This document shows positions 53,355 to 63,369 of a DNA stretch of 64,000 nucleotides, piece after piece. Numbering within the stretch: position 1 is the first letter of the stretch; each line of letters begins with the position of its first letter. A program made the translations under genes and the position numbers. The notes under the pieces are model-generated. The model saw only the letters and a program-made list of their open reading frames with translations, was not told where the DNA came from and did no database searches. Source of the stretch: Powellomyces hirtus (lineage: Eukaryota > Chytridiomycota > Chytridiomycetes > Spizellomycetales > Powellomycetaceae); contig JAHLKG010000018.1 of assembly GCA_025526995.1 (NCBI GenBank), forward strand, positions 558,001 through 622,000. Direction: 5' to 3'.

Positions 53355-54476
53355 ATGGCACGTAGCACCAGGAACAGCCCAATGGCAGTAGGAGAACCCG
53401 AAATCGACACACCGACCGACAACCCCGTCGCAATGTTGGCTGCACAATTGGCGGAGACCCAACGCCTACTGCAGGAGCAGATCGCAATGGGAGAGGCCCG
53501 CTTCGAAGCCCTTCTCTCAAGGATTCCAACTCCAGTCCAACCAGCGGTTGCAACACCGCATGTCAATATCCTCCTGGCGGAAGAAAACCGCACACAAATG
53601 CAAGCCGAGAAGGAACGCTGTGAGAACCTTCGCAAGCAGCTGACACACGGCAACGGAAAAGGGAACAGTCAAGAAATGGTGTTGAAGGTCGATGAGTTTT
53701 TGAAGGTCCACACGCGCTACCTTGAGGCAACCGACTTCAGGACAGACCACCGGGATGTCAACCACATCTTGGGGTACCTCAAGGAAACCGCCGACAAATG
53801 GTGGCAAATGCTCAGAGATGCCGGCAACCAGCCCATGACATTGGAAGAATTCACAAGGATCCTCCACATCTGCTTCTACCCCGCCAACTTACGAAACACT
53901 GCAGAAGCAAAGATAAAGCGGCTGGCTTTCACTAATAGCATATCGGAGTATATCGCCAAGTTCAATACCCTTTGGGCCCAGATTGCAACGCTCGACGACA
54001 AGGAGCGGCTTACCCCAAGGCAAGAGCGTGACTATTTCTTGATGGGATTCTCAACCAACCATGTCGGCCAGCGCATTCGGGACCACTGCTATGCCACAAT
54101 CATGAGGAATAATGGCGCCGAGATCCCGATCACCGAGCTACAGAACGAAGCTCTACTATGCTACAGGATTTGAGGCTATGCGGATGATCTCGCGCGGGTA
54201 ACCCCCGACGGAAGGAGACGTCAGTACGCTGCAGTCCAGCCGGCTCAGGTACATCGAGGAAACTATCAAGCACGAGAAAGGGGACGCCACACCCCCTATG
54301 GCTCAGGTCGTCCCACGCACGGTACGGACAACCACCAAGGGACCTCAAACCGCGAGTGCATCACCTATAACGAATGTTGTGAACGCAACGAATGTTTCAA
54401 CTGCGGAGGCAAGGGGCACTATGCCCGTGGGTGCTCAGCAGGTAAAGGTAAGACCGGTGAGCATAGAACCCTGTAG
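53355..54476 (+). pseudogene. Gypsy-2 gag with CCHC knuckle, one nonsense codon
   Basis: ATG at 53355 and stop TAG at 54474-54476, 374 codons, the same length as Gypsy-1 gag. TGA at 54171-54173 replaces the CGA of Gypsy-1, splitting off the C-terminal part with the knuckle CFNCGGKGHYARGC near 54393-54434. The pol frame (+1) is already open across the last 179 bases, so gag and pol overlap. The N-terminal part has a Gln/Glu-rich coiled segment (ETQRLLQEQIAMGEARFEAL). Confidence 0.9.
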
Positions 54477-57366
54477 AGATCACCGAAGAGTCCGGGGACG
54501 ACGCAGTCAGCAACAGGGGCTCAGTCAACAGCTCGGATTTTTGCCCCGGGTGCTAAACGTTTGCACTGTCTCAGTACCCCAACCCCGGATGCAAGACAAG
54601 ATCCCCACGGACAGGCCGGGACCCCGCACCCATAGGAAGACATTTGTGGTTCACGGGAAGATACAAGGGCAATTTGCCCGCATCCTAATCGATACCGGGT
54701 GTAACACCCTGATCATCAGCGACACTTGGGCAGCCAAGCACGGCCTCCGGACCTACACCTCTCCAACCCCGCTGGAGGTCCGATGGGGCGATAGAGCGGG
54801 AAACTACGGTGCAATGAAGATGACCTGTGGGGACCTCGCGGTGTTCACCAAGGAGAAGATTACCTACTGGGAAGACACTGTACCATTCGTGGTTGCACCG
54901 ATCAGGGTCGATGTCATACTCGGCTTACCATTCATATTGGGATTGGACGTCCGAGGGCTCTTCGATCAAGAAGGCTTCCCAACAATGACGTTTTACCACA
55001 ATGGCCAGACCCTCAGCCTTCGAGCCAAATTGACTAATCGCCATTGGGAAGCACCGTCCGCGTGCACCGCCCGCCTGCTCTCCCCACAAGAGATACCGCC
55101 CCACAGAGTCCAGCCGGCAAAGCCAGCACTCAATGCAGAGGGAATCTACACGGCCAAGCAATGGAAACGTTTGATGAAGAAGGGTGAGATCACTGGAGTC
55201 TTCGAAGTACACATCGTAGATGCAATCCCAGGCGTAGAGGCTCAATTCGTACGGACGGTCGACGCCAAGAAAAGGGTGATCTTGGAGGAGCGACGCCACA
55301 CCAACGCCGAAGCCAAGGCGGCAGATCAAGAGGACCCGCTAGAGGCGCTGGCGGCCGACCATCCACTCCGACCGACCCTAGAGAAATACGTCACGACGTT
55401 ATTCACCGAGCAGTCAGGCATGCCTCCGGATCGAGGCGGGGACAATTTCACCATTCGGCTCAAACACGGCTCGAAGCCCGTGATGCAGCCACTCCGACAT
55501 TTGAGCCCGGATGAATTGGACAAGCTCGGCCAGCAGATGCAGCACCTAATGGACAAGTGTTGGATCTCACACTCTCGCAGCCCGTGGGGCGTGCCCGTTC
55601 TATTTGCCCCAAAGAAGGACAGCGGCTTACGCTGCTGCATTGACTACCGGGCACTGAACAAGATGACCCACAAGAATGCCACGCCACTTCCGAACCTCTC
55701 GGAACTGCGTGACAGGCTTGTCAACATGCGGGTATTTACCGCGATTGACATCCGCGACGCGTACCACTGCATCTTGATTCGACCGGAAGATAGGGAGAAA
55801 ACAGCGTTCCGAACACGTTTTGGACACTTCGAATACAATGTTCTACCTTTCGGCTTAACTAATGCACCTGCTACATTCCAGCGACTCACCAACAAACTCT
55901 TGGGCGACAAGTACGACGCCTACGTGATCTCATACCTCAACGATATTCTCATATTCAGCACCGACATGAATTCGCACATTCAGCACGTTGATGAGATCCT
56001 CAAGACCTTGGCGGAACATCGCCTTCACGTCAAACCCAGTAAATGTCAATGGGCTGTCGACGAAGTCGAGTTCTGCGGCCACCAAGTCAGCAAGGATGGC
56101 CTGAGTATCGCCCCCTCCAAGGTGACCGCAGTCCGGGAACGACCTCGCCCGACCAACTCTCTGGAGCTCCTTAGCTTCATGGGCCTCGTCAACTATGTCA
56201 AGGAATACATCCCTGAGTATGCACAGATTGCCCTACCACTAACGGATCTGCAATCCGGCAACCGCCCATGGCAGTGGGGTGACGAGGAGGACCGAGCGTT
56301 CAATCGCTTAAAGGAATTATGCTCCTCGGCACCCACCCTAGCGTACTTCGACCCGGCGCTCGACACCTACTTGTTCACGGACGCATTGGGCTACGCCTAC
56401 GGTGGATGGCTGGCACAGCCGGCCAAAGGGGATTTCCCTTACCCTCACCCACTACCAACCACCAAATCAGGCTTAGCCAATCTCCCGCAACTTTGCCCGG
56501 TGACCTACTACTCCCGCAAGATGCAACCCGCCGAGATTCAATACCCTGTGCATGAACAAGAACTACTGGGATTAGTCAAATCCATATGCGCCAACCGCCA
56601 TTACCTCATTGGCCGCCCATTCTGCGCGTTTGTTGACCACAAATCCCTGATCTACCTCCAGGAACAACCCCACCTGTCACGTCGCCAAGCAGGCTGGGTC
56701 AAGTTCCTTCGATCGCCGACTTCCTCAGTCGCGACCCGACTTACGCCCCCAAGTGTGCGACCTGCCAGGCCAAGATCGACGTGGTCACCGCCATTGTGCA
56801 GATGGAGAAGCCCGTCACGACGCACATGCCGACCGATGCGGACTGGACCCAAGCGCTCGCATCAGATGATTTCGGCCAAAACATCTTACTAACCATTAAC
56901 AGTCCACCGGAGAACCTATCTGGCCATGCACGCCGATTCCGGACAGTGGACTCCCCTCCGCACCAATTCTTGATGTACCATGACCGTCGGTACATCCCCG
57001 ACAGCTTGCGGGGGCCACTCCTTCAGATTCATCACGACTCCCTTGCGAACAGTGGTCACTCCGGTGTCCAACGGACGCTCGCCAAACTTCTGGAGTTGTA
57101 CTATCGGCCCCACATGGAACGTGATGTGTACCAATATGTCCGCACCTGCCCTACCTGCCAACGTCACAAACGAGCCGCGCCGATCGGTTTCCTCCGCAGC
57201 TTACCGATCCCCAACGCTCATTGGCAGCAAATCGGCATGGATATCTTCTTCCCCACGTCAGGCTCTAAGGGGGGGGGGAACCTCGGGTAGAGCCCGACGT
57301 GACGAAGAACCCTTTGCACCACACCGGCAAGAGACTGACCAAGACGGCGGACGCCGTACTCCTCAT
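54298..57366 (+). pseudogene. Gypsy-2 pol, protease to integrase (part 1)
   Basis: +1 to gag. Protease LIDTGCNTL with the Asp codon at 54691-54693; RT from about 55400, with FGLTNAPATFQ near 55848-55880 and YLND (N codon 55939-55941) in place of the catalytic YLDD kept in Gypsy-1; RNase H LFTDALGYAYGG near 56370-56405. A 46-bp deletion relative to Gypsy-1 at about 56710 shifts the frame between RNase H and integrase. The integrase HHCC finger (CPTC near 57147-57158) and the first Asp (GMDIFFP near 57235-57255) follow in the shifted frame until the G10 run at 57269-57278. Interrupted at 57366 by the chromodomain gypsy. Confidence 0.92.
57362..57366 (+). repeat. Target-site duplication CTCAT, left
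   Basis: CTCAT before TGTAAC. The uninterrupted target can be read in Gypsy-1 near 634-645. Confidence 0.95.
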
Positions 57367-57642
57367 TGTAACATCAAAGGAAGCTTTGATAGTTGATAGT
57401 AATAAATACTGTGTATTATCGTGTGTTGTAAGGTTACGAAAGCGGAAAGGTGACCAGCGGCTGACAGCTTTATATATGCGTGTCAGGGTGGCGCACACAA
57501 TTTATCCGGGAGGCGCTTTATTGCCTATGAGTCAGGAGTCATGTGTATCACCGATGAACGGGTGGCCAGTCCGAACAAAGGATCGCGTATAACGTAATCA
57601 GAAAAGAACGAAAAAGTATAAGAATATGAAGTTTCCCCGACA
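57367..57642 (-). repeat. Chromovirus 3' LTR
   Basis: 276 bp. Adjacent on the sense-strand 5' side is the purine run GAGGGAGG. Confidence 0.95.
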
Positions 57643-57813
57643 CCTCCCTCAGACCCTGAAGAAGCATTGTAGATGAATGTGAAGGGGATGAATAGAAAGG
57701 GAGAGCTCATGTTCATTTTAGACTGTTGACGCAGTGCTCAGTTCTTGCGTTGGCGTGCAATGTTTGTGTATGCGACAGAGGCGTCCCTTGTGTCAAAGTA
57801 TTTGTATGTGTAT

Positions 57814-57925
57814 GTAGGTCGGTTCTTGCGTCGCCGTGCATGAGATTTTGTGGTAGGTCAGTTCTTGCGTTGCCGCGCATGAGATTTTGTGGTAGGTCGG
57901 TTCTTGCGTCGCCGTGCATGATGTG
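57814..57925 (-). repeat. 39-bp tandem repeat in the chromovirus 3' region
   Basis: Units at 57814-57852, 57853-57891 and a partial third to about 57925, with a more diverged unit near 57735. It lies between the pol stop (57975) and the 3' LTR, outside the coding frame. Function unknown. Confidence 0.85.
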
Positions 57926-57974
57926 AGGTAAGACGAGGCGAAGCCAATCCGTCTTTGTTGAGTAGTGATGAGGT

Positions 57975-60900
57975 CTATCTTTTCTTCGTACGTGGCTGAA
58001 TTGCCAGAGAGTGAGGATGGGCTGTTCGCCATTGTTGGTACACAGGTGTTTGTCGGAGTTCAGACTCAGGTTCCCATGTAGGGTCGGCCCATCCTGCCCA
58101 TTTGACCAAGAGATTTCGCTTATGGCGCCGTTCATCAATGATGTCTTCGACAACCCATTCTTGTTCTCCACGAACTTCGATTGGTTCGGGTGGTTGTTCG
58201 ACTTCGTGTTGCGGATACTGATCTGTTGCGTGAGAGCGTAGGATATCAACGTGGAAGACAGGCCAAATGCCACTAATCTTTGAAGGCGAGAGGTCGAGTT
58301 CGTAGGTGTCAGGATGGTCACCTTTGGCGATGACTTTGTATGGTCCGATCCATATAGTAGAGAATCGAGGGCATCTTCTTACGTCAACCTCAAGGTCTAT
58401 ACCTTTGCGATTGAGGTCAACAAGATCTTCAATAGTGTAAGCGATAGGAGTCTGGCCTTTGTCATGTTGTTGGGCATATTCATCTTGTGCTCAACGTAGA
58501 TTTTCGCGCACAAGTCGGGCTATCTCTTCTTGTCCCTTATGGTATCTTTCGAGTTCGGCCTTATCAACTCTGCGTAGACAAAGTTCTTGTCCTTCATATT
58601 CGCTTCTAGGGGCAGTATTGAAGGCGAACTCGACAAGCGGGAGTAGCTTCTTCCAATTGCTCTTATCATAGTTGAGATATTGCTTAAAGATTCTCTTCAA
58701 TGTTTGAATGGCTCGCTCAACTTTCCCATCAGTTTGCTGGTGCCGAGCCGTGGCGAATTCGTGTTTAACGCCAAGTAGGATATCGAAAGCAAGGAAAAAG
58801 TCGGAAAGTGCTCGAGGTTCGCGATCCGTAACAAAGACCTTTGGAGTTCCAACATATTTCCATACTCGATCCAGAAAAACACAGCAGCAAGTTCTTTACC
58901 GCCAATGTTCTTGTTGACAGCTGAAAGAATAGCACGTCCTGATAGATAATCGATACAGGCGAGACATGCTTCATCTCCGATGTAGAAGATGTCGAATCCA
59001 ATCGTATGCCATCTCCCCAATGGTACAGGATGTGGTCGTAGGAACCCATAGCAGCGATGACCAGGCTTGAATTGTCGGCAGGATTTACATGTTCCGACAT
59101 ACTTCATGACGTCTTGTCTAACGTTGGGCCAATAATAATCAACAAGGATTCGGGCGAGAGTTTTCTTGACGCCAAGATGTCCTCCAGTAGCTAAATCATC
59201 ATGGAATTGTCGCAGTACTTTTGGACGTAGGCTTTCAGGTACATAGAGGCGTCCTTCATGACAAGCGATCCCATCTTGGAAAGTGTATCGTCGTTCTCTT
59301 GCAGTCTTTTCGTGATTGGGTTTCTGACAGATCTCTTCAAGGTATTCAGAATAGGGATCCGTAGCTAAAGCTTGCTTCCATTCTACAATAGAATATGTTG
59401 GCGTTGTGCAAAGATCTACTGTTGTGCTGACTATAGCGGGAATGCCATCCATCATGTTGTTGATCTGCGTATGCATATTGATGCATCTTTGACATTCGAC
59501 ACATCGTGGAGCGTAAATAGCACTTCGGGAGAGAATGTCCGCAATATGATTCCACCTCCCTGGAATGTACTGTATCGTAAAATCGTATTCTTGTAGGATT
59601 TCGACCCATCGAGCTTGTCTTCGGCTAAGGTGAGGTTGTGTTTGGATAAATTCTAAGCCTTTATGATCGCTGAAGCACCAAAATGGTCGTCCAACTAGGT
59701 ATGGTCTATTGGCTACAAGCATCTTGACTAATGCAAGAAGTTCTTGTTTGTGTGTCAGATACCGAGTCTCAGCGCCCTTCATCTTGCGAGAATAGAAAAC
59801 GACAGGTCGGAGGCAAGGTAATTGTTTCCATTCGCCAACGAGACAAGGAAGATTGGTTGGTATGGTCTCGTCATCATATGGTTGCCCGATCCATCCAGCA
59901 ATGGTGTAGCCAGATGAATCTGTGTAGACGTAAATAGGTTTACTTTCATCGATAGTTGCTAAAGCTGGCGCGTTGATGAGTGCTTCCTTCAGTTTCTGGA
60001 ACGCTTGTTCTTGATCGGCTTCCCATTTGAGCTTGACTTTCGCCGATTGAATGTTGGATAATGGGAGAGCAATGTTCGAATAATCTTTGACAAAATCGAG
60101 GAAGTAGTTGGCGAGACCAAGGAATGATTGAACTCCTTTCGTAGATGTGGGTCTAGGCCAGTCCTTGATCACTTGGATCTTCGAAGGGGCGATGCGGATT
60201 CCATTTCTGCCCAAGACGTGTCCACACCATTCAATTTCGGGCACGGCCCAGACACATTTGGAAGGTTTGACGTAGAGTTGATGTTCTTTGAGCTTCTTGA
60301 GGACTAGGTCTACATGTTTCCGATGTTCCTCCAATGTCTTTGAGAAAATGAGGATGTCATTGAGGTATGAGTTAACGAAGTCGTTGTAGTCTTTGTGGAA
60401 AATTTTGTTCATTAATTGTTGGAATGCGGCAGGAGCATTAGTTAAGCCGAAAGGCATAACGAGGTATTCGAAATGACCAAATCTTGTACATATGGCAGTC
60501 TTTTCCCGATCTTGTTTTCGGATGAGCAAACGATGATAGGCTTCCTTGATATCAATGAGACTGAAGTATTCGCATCCTTGAATTCGGTTGCGCATTTTGC
60601 GGATGTTCGGAAGAGGTGTTCGATCTTTCTTTGTGACGGAGTTGAGACCTCGATAGTCCCAACAAATACGTAGTCCTCCATCTTTCTTCTTTGCGAAGAC
60701 GACACTAGCTGCCCATGGGCTTGAGGAGTGCTGTGTCCATCCTTTCTCCAGCATCAATTGAATTTGCTTTTTCAATTCGGATAATTCTTCCTTATTCATC
60801 TGACGAAGAGGTTGCCAGACAGGTTCAGCGCCTTCGACGAGTTCGATTTGGAAATTATCTTCTCCCCGATCAGGTGGTAAGCCTTGCGGTTCCTTGAAAA

Positions 60901-61687
60901 GAGTATCAACATACTTTTCCAGAGAATCTTTCAAAAGTTCAGGGTTTCCCCTAAACCGTTCAGGATCCTCCGAAATTTTGTTGAGAGCCAGTTGGCATAC
61001 AGTATTGGCTTCAAATTTATTTTGTCGCCAGGCCTTGTTGAATCGCTTAGATGTAACTTTGATCATTTGGATATTGCGATGAGCAGCGGCTTCAGCAAAT
61101 ACAGATTGTTTTGTAGATGGAGTAGTGTCAAAATGAGGGAGACAATCCCTAGGGAGAAAGTCTAACGGTTGCCATTTTCGTGATGTTTGTTCGCATTTGA
61201 TGGTAACAGAGAGAGATGCCTTTGGTATCTGTGAATGATTAGTAAAACGGAGAATAGATTGTTTTTCGTGTAAGTATTGTTCAGCATGAGAAAAGAGGTT
61301 CCAGAAAGATGTTCCGATGATCGCATCATATATGAGGTCGCTAACGAGCCATGGAAGTTGTCCGACGAGAAAAGGCGCACGGGATTCGATGTTCCAAAGT
61401 TCTAATGGTTCAGAGGCAACGGTGTCTAAGAGCATATGAGATTTTTTGTCAGCCAGAGTTATTTGTTTGGGTTCGGTAGGTCTAGTTTCGAACTTGTGCT
61501 TTTCGACAAAGGCCTTGTTGAGAAACATTCCCGTTGCTCTGCTATTGAATAATACTCGGGCAAATTTCTTTCCAATCCGGCAATGTGCAATCCATAATCC
61601 GGTGACCAAAGGTTTCCATGTATCTTGAACGGTAGGTAGATATGGAGGCCGAACAGAGCTACCGATGGGCTCTAACGGCCGTTGAGA
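57975..61687 (-). pseudogene. Chromovirus pol: protease, RT, RNase H, integrase, chromodomain
   Basis: In the -1 frame of gag, about 1237 codons to the stop at 57975. Protease active site reads LFNSRATG (codons 61544-61546 and 61538-61540) where DSG is expected. RT: VVFAKKKDGGLR, FGLTNAPAAFQ, YLND (N codon 60359-60361). RNase H: YVYTDSSGYTIAGW. Integrase: HHCC ending CKSC; GFDIFYI; VTDRE; HQQTDGKVERA with the Glu present; then WIGPYKV (GPY) near 58330-58352, and a chromodomain at about 58058-58165 recognised by EWVVEDIIDERR, LLVKWAGW and TWEPESEL. A base is missing in the A5 run 58875-58879 and TGA stands at 58491-58493. Confidence 0.92.
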
Positions 61688-63042
61688 AAACCCACTTGTC
61701 GTTGTTGAGCATTAGCAACGTCGACCGCGCTTTGAATTGCCGCTTGCACTTGCGGCGTAGCAATTTGGTTTGACTGGTTCTGCGTCGTGTTATCATTTGC
61801 CATTCCTTGTGCTTGGTTTGGATTGGATTGGCCACGACTGCCTCGGCTGCGACCGTTTCCACAGCCTCGTTGTCCGGAGCCACCGCGTCGATTACCACGT
61901 TGTTGATTTCCGGTATTGTGCCAGCAGTCAGCGGACCAATGCCCCATACGGTTACAAATTGGGCAAGGAGTTGTTGGTAGTCCTTGACGTCGTTGACCGC
62001 GGCCTCTCGATTGGTAACCTTGTCTAGGAGAAGTATAAGGTGGTCTGTAGGTAATGAGGTTGCGGCTAACGCCAGGTGGATATGGAATGAGGTTGAGATT
62101 GTTGAAGTCGTCCGAGAGATTATCGGGGTCGTGGTCTATTCCGGTTATTCGAGGGTTGGAATAAGGACTATATCGTTGTTGGCCACCTCGGCCACCTTGG
62201 CCACGACCGCCTCCATGACCGCGACCGAATCTGCCGCGCCCACAAGAGGACGTGTTGAGAGGATTATTGTCGGAAAATCCATGAACGACAAAGGCTTGTC
62301 GAGCAGCTTCTATGGCTTGTTGAATGGTAATAGGCGCAGCAGCCGCGGCGGCAAGGTTTTGATTGATTTCGAAAGGATTAATCGCGTTGTATAAATAATG
62401 ACCGATGATGGGATTTTTAAGGAGATCTGCTTTAAAAATACGAATAATATCAGTAGCAGGAATAGTAGCTTGTGTAGGATCGAGACGCAAAGCAGCATCA
62501 AGCTCATGACATTCATCTTGGAACTTCGTGACAAATTCTTCGAGTGAATTTCCAAGGGAAAGGTTGGTCAATCTGAGTTCGATTGCATTGCGGAGATTGC
62601 GAGGAAAGAACTCAGTAATGAGGGCTGTTTGGAAGGCTGCCCAAGTGGCAGGTGGTCCTGCGGCAGAAGTAGTGTTGTACCACTCAAGAGCAGTACCCTT
62701 GAGGTAGGATTGGAGAGTGCCAACGTAATCAGCCATAGGCAATGGTACGGCAGGAACTGCAGGAACAGGAGGAGGACCAACGACTGCAGGAATGGCAGGA
62801 GTAGCAAGAGCCCAATAAAAGTTACTGTGGGAAGTTAAAAACTCCTCTATCTTTTTAGCAGACTTGGTGCCATCGTATTCGGAGAGCTTGGCCTTTTGTG
62901 CATCGAGAAGAGTCTTAGCTCGGTTGGGGCGAGCAGGAGCTGCAGCAGCAACGACAGGAGCTGCGGCAATAACACCGGCAGTAACAGCGGCAACGATAGC
63001 AGCTTGTTGAGCGGCGGTAAGTGCAGGGGGCATGTTGTTCAA
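61672..63042 (-). CDS. Chromovirus gag with CCHC knuckle, open
   Basis: 456 residues from ATG 63042 to TAG 61672-61674, uninterrupted. Ala-rich start, a central Gag region (segment LKGTALEWYN, then FFPRNLRNAIELRLTNL), a Gly/Arg-rich stretch (GRGRFGRGHGGGRGQGG) and one CCHC knuckle CPICNRMGHWSADC. It would form the particle shell and bind the RNA. Directly before its stop, at 61687-61693, is the -1 slippery heptamer GGGTTTT in the right phase. Start is the first ATG after the primer-binding site. Confidence 0.88.
   Translation of the reverse strand: MNNMPPALTAAQQAAIVAAVTAGVIAAAPVVAAAAPARPNRAKTLLDAQKAKLSEYDGTKSAKKIEEFLTSHSNFYWALATPAIPAVVGPPPVPAVPAVPLPMADYVGTLQSYLKGTALEWYNTTSAAGPPATWAAFQTALITEFFPRNLRNAIELRLTNLSLGNSLEEFVTKFQDECHELDAALRLDPTQATIPATDIIRIFKADLLKNPIIGHYLYNAINPFEINQNLAAAAAAPITIQQAIEAARQAFVVHGFSDNNPLNTSSCGRGRFGRGHGGGRGQGGRGGQQRYSPYSNPRITGIDHDPDNLSDDFNNLNLIPYPPGVSRNLITYRPPYTSPRQGYQSRGRGQRRQGLPTTPCPICNRMGHWSADCWHNTGNQQRGNRRGGSGQRGCGNGRSRGSRGQSNPNQAQGMANDNTTQNQSNQIATPQVQAAIQSAVDVANAQQRQVGFLNGR
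61687..61693 (-). promoter_or_regulatory. Candidate -1 frameshift heptamer G GGT TTT between gag and pol
   Basis: In the gag frame the codons read GTG GGT TTT CTC, so G GGT TTT fits the X XXY YYZ rule exactly. A -1 slip moves reading to TCT CAA CGG, which is the open pol frame. Pol opens only about 38 bases before the gag stop, so the slip must happen in this short overlap. No stimulatory structure was tested. Confidence 0.6.
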
Positions 63043-63075
63043 TTGGAGTGATCGTGGTTGATGGTGCTAGTGTGA

Positions 63076-63088
63076 GGTGGTGCTACCA
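63076..63088 (-). other. Chromovirus primer-binding site
   Basis: Sense strand TGGTAGCACCACC directly after the 5' LTR, the same 13 bases as in the otherwise unrelated Gypsy-1/2 family. Confidence 0.75.
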
Positions 63089-63364
63089 TGTAACGTCAAA
63101 GGAAGCTTTGATAGTTGATAGTAATAAATAGTGTGTATTATCGTGTGTTGTAAGGTAACGAAAGCGGAAAGGTGACCAGCGGCTGACAGCTTTATATATG
63201 CGTGTCAGGGTGGCGCACACAATTTATCCGGGAGGCGCTTTATTGCCTATGAGTCAGGAGTCATGTGTATCACCGATGAACGGGTGGCCAGTCGGAACAA
63301 AGGATCGCGTATAACGTAGTCAGAAAAGAATGAAAAAGTATAAGAATATGAGGTTTCCCCGACA
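63089..63364 (-). repeat. Chromovirus 5' LTR
   Basis: 276 bp; termini TGTAAC and CCCGACA on the plus strand. Confidence 0.95.
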
Positions 63365-63369
63365 CTCAT
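63365..63369 (+). repeat. Target-site duplication CTCAT, right
   Basis: CTCAT after CCCGACA, then CGTTGACTACC of the Gypsy-2 integrase. Confidence 0.95.

Larger units (their letters stand above)
57367..63364 (-). mobile_element. Chromodomain Ty3/gypsy element (chromovirus), 5998 bp, complete ends
   Basis: Both LTRs are 276 bp (57367-57642 and 63089-63364, about seven differences by eye, roughly 97 percent identity), with TGT...ACA termini and CTCAT on both sides. Minus-strand order: 5' LTR, primer-binding site, gag (63042-61672), pol (61687-57975) ending in a GPY motif and a chromodomain, a 39-bp tandem repeat, polypurine tract GAGGGAGG next to the 3' LTR. Coding is broken by one lost base at 58875-58879, TGA at 58491 and active-site changes in protease and RT. 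Chromodomains of such integrases can steer insertion towards marked histones; here that is inference. Confidence 0.95.

Noticed and set aside
54298..54476. ATG at 54298 as the true pol start
   Set aside because: The first part of this frame only overlaps the gag knuckle and has no pol motif; recoding from gag is more likely, so the start is left open.
57713..58321. 202-codon minus-strand frame as a possible third gene (envelope-like) of the chromovirus
   Set aside because: It is another frame of the pol C-terminus; the correct frame gives GPY and a chromodomain. No signal peptide or membrane segment belongs to it.
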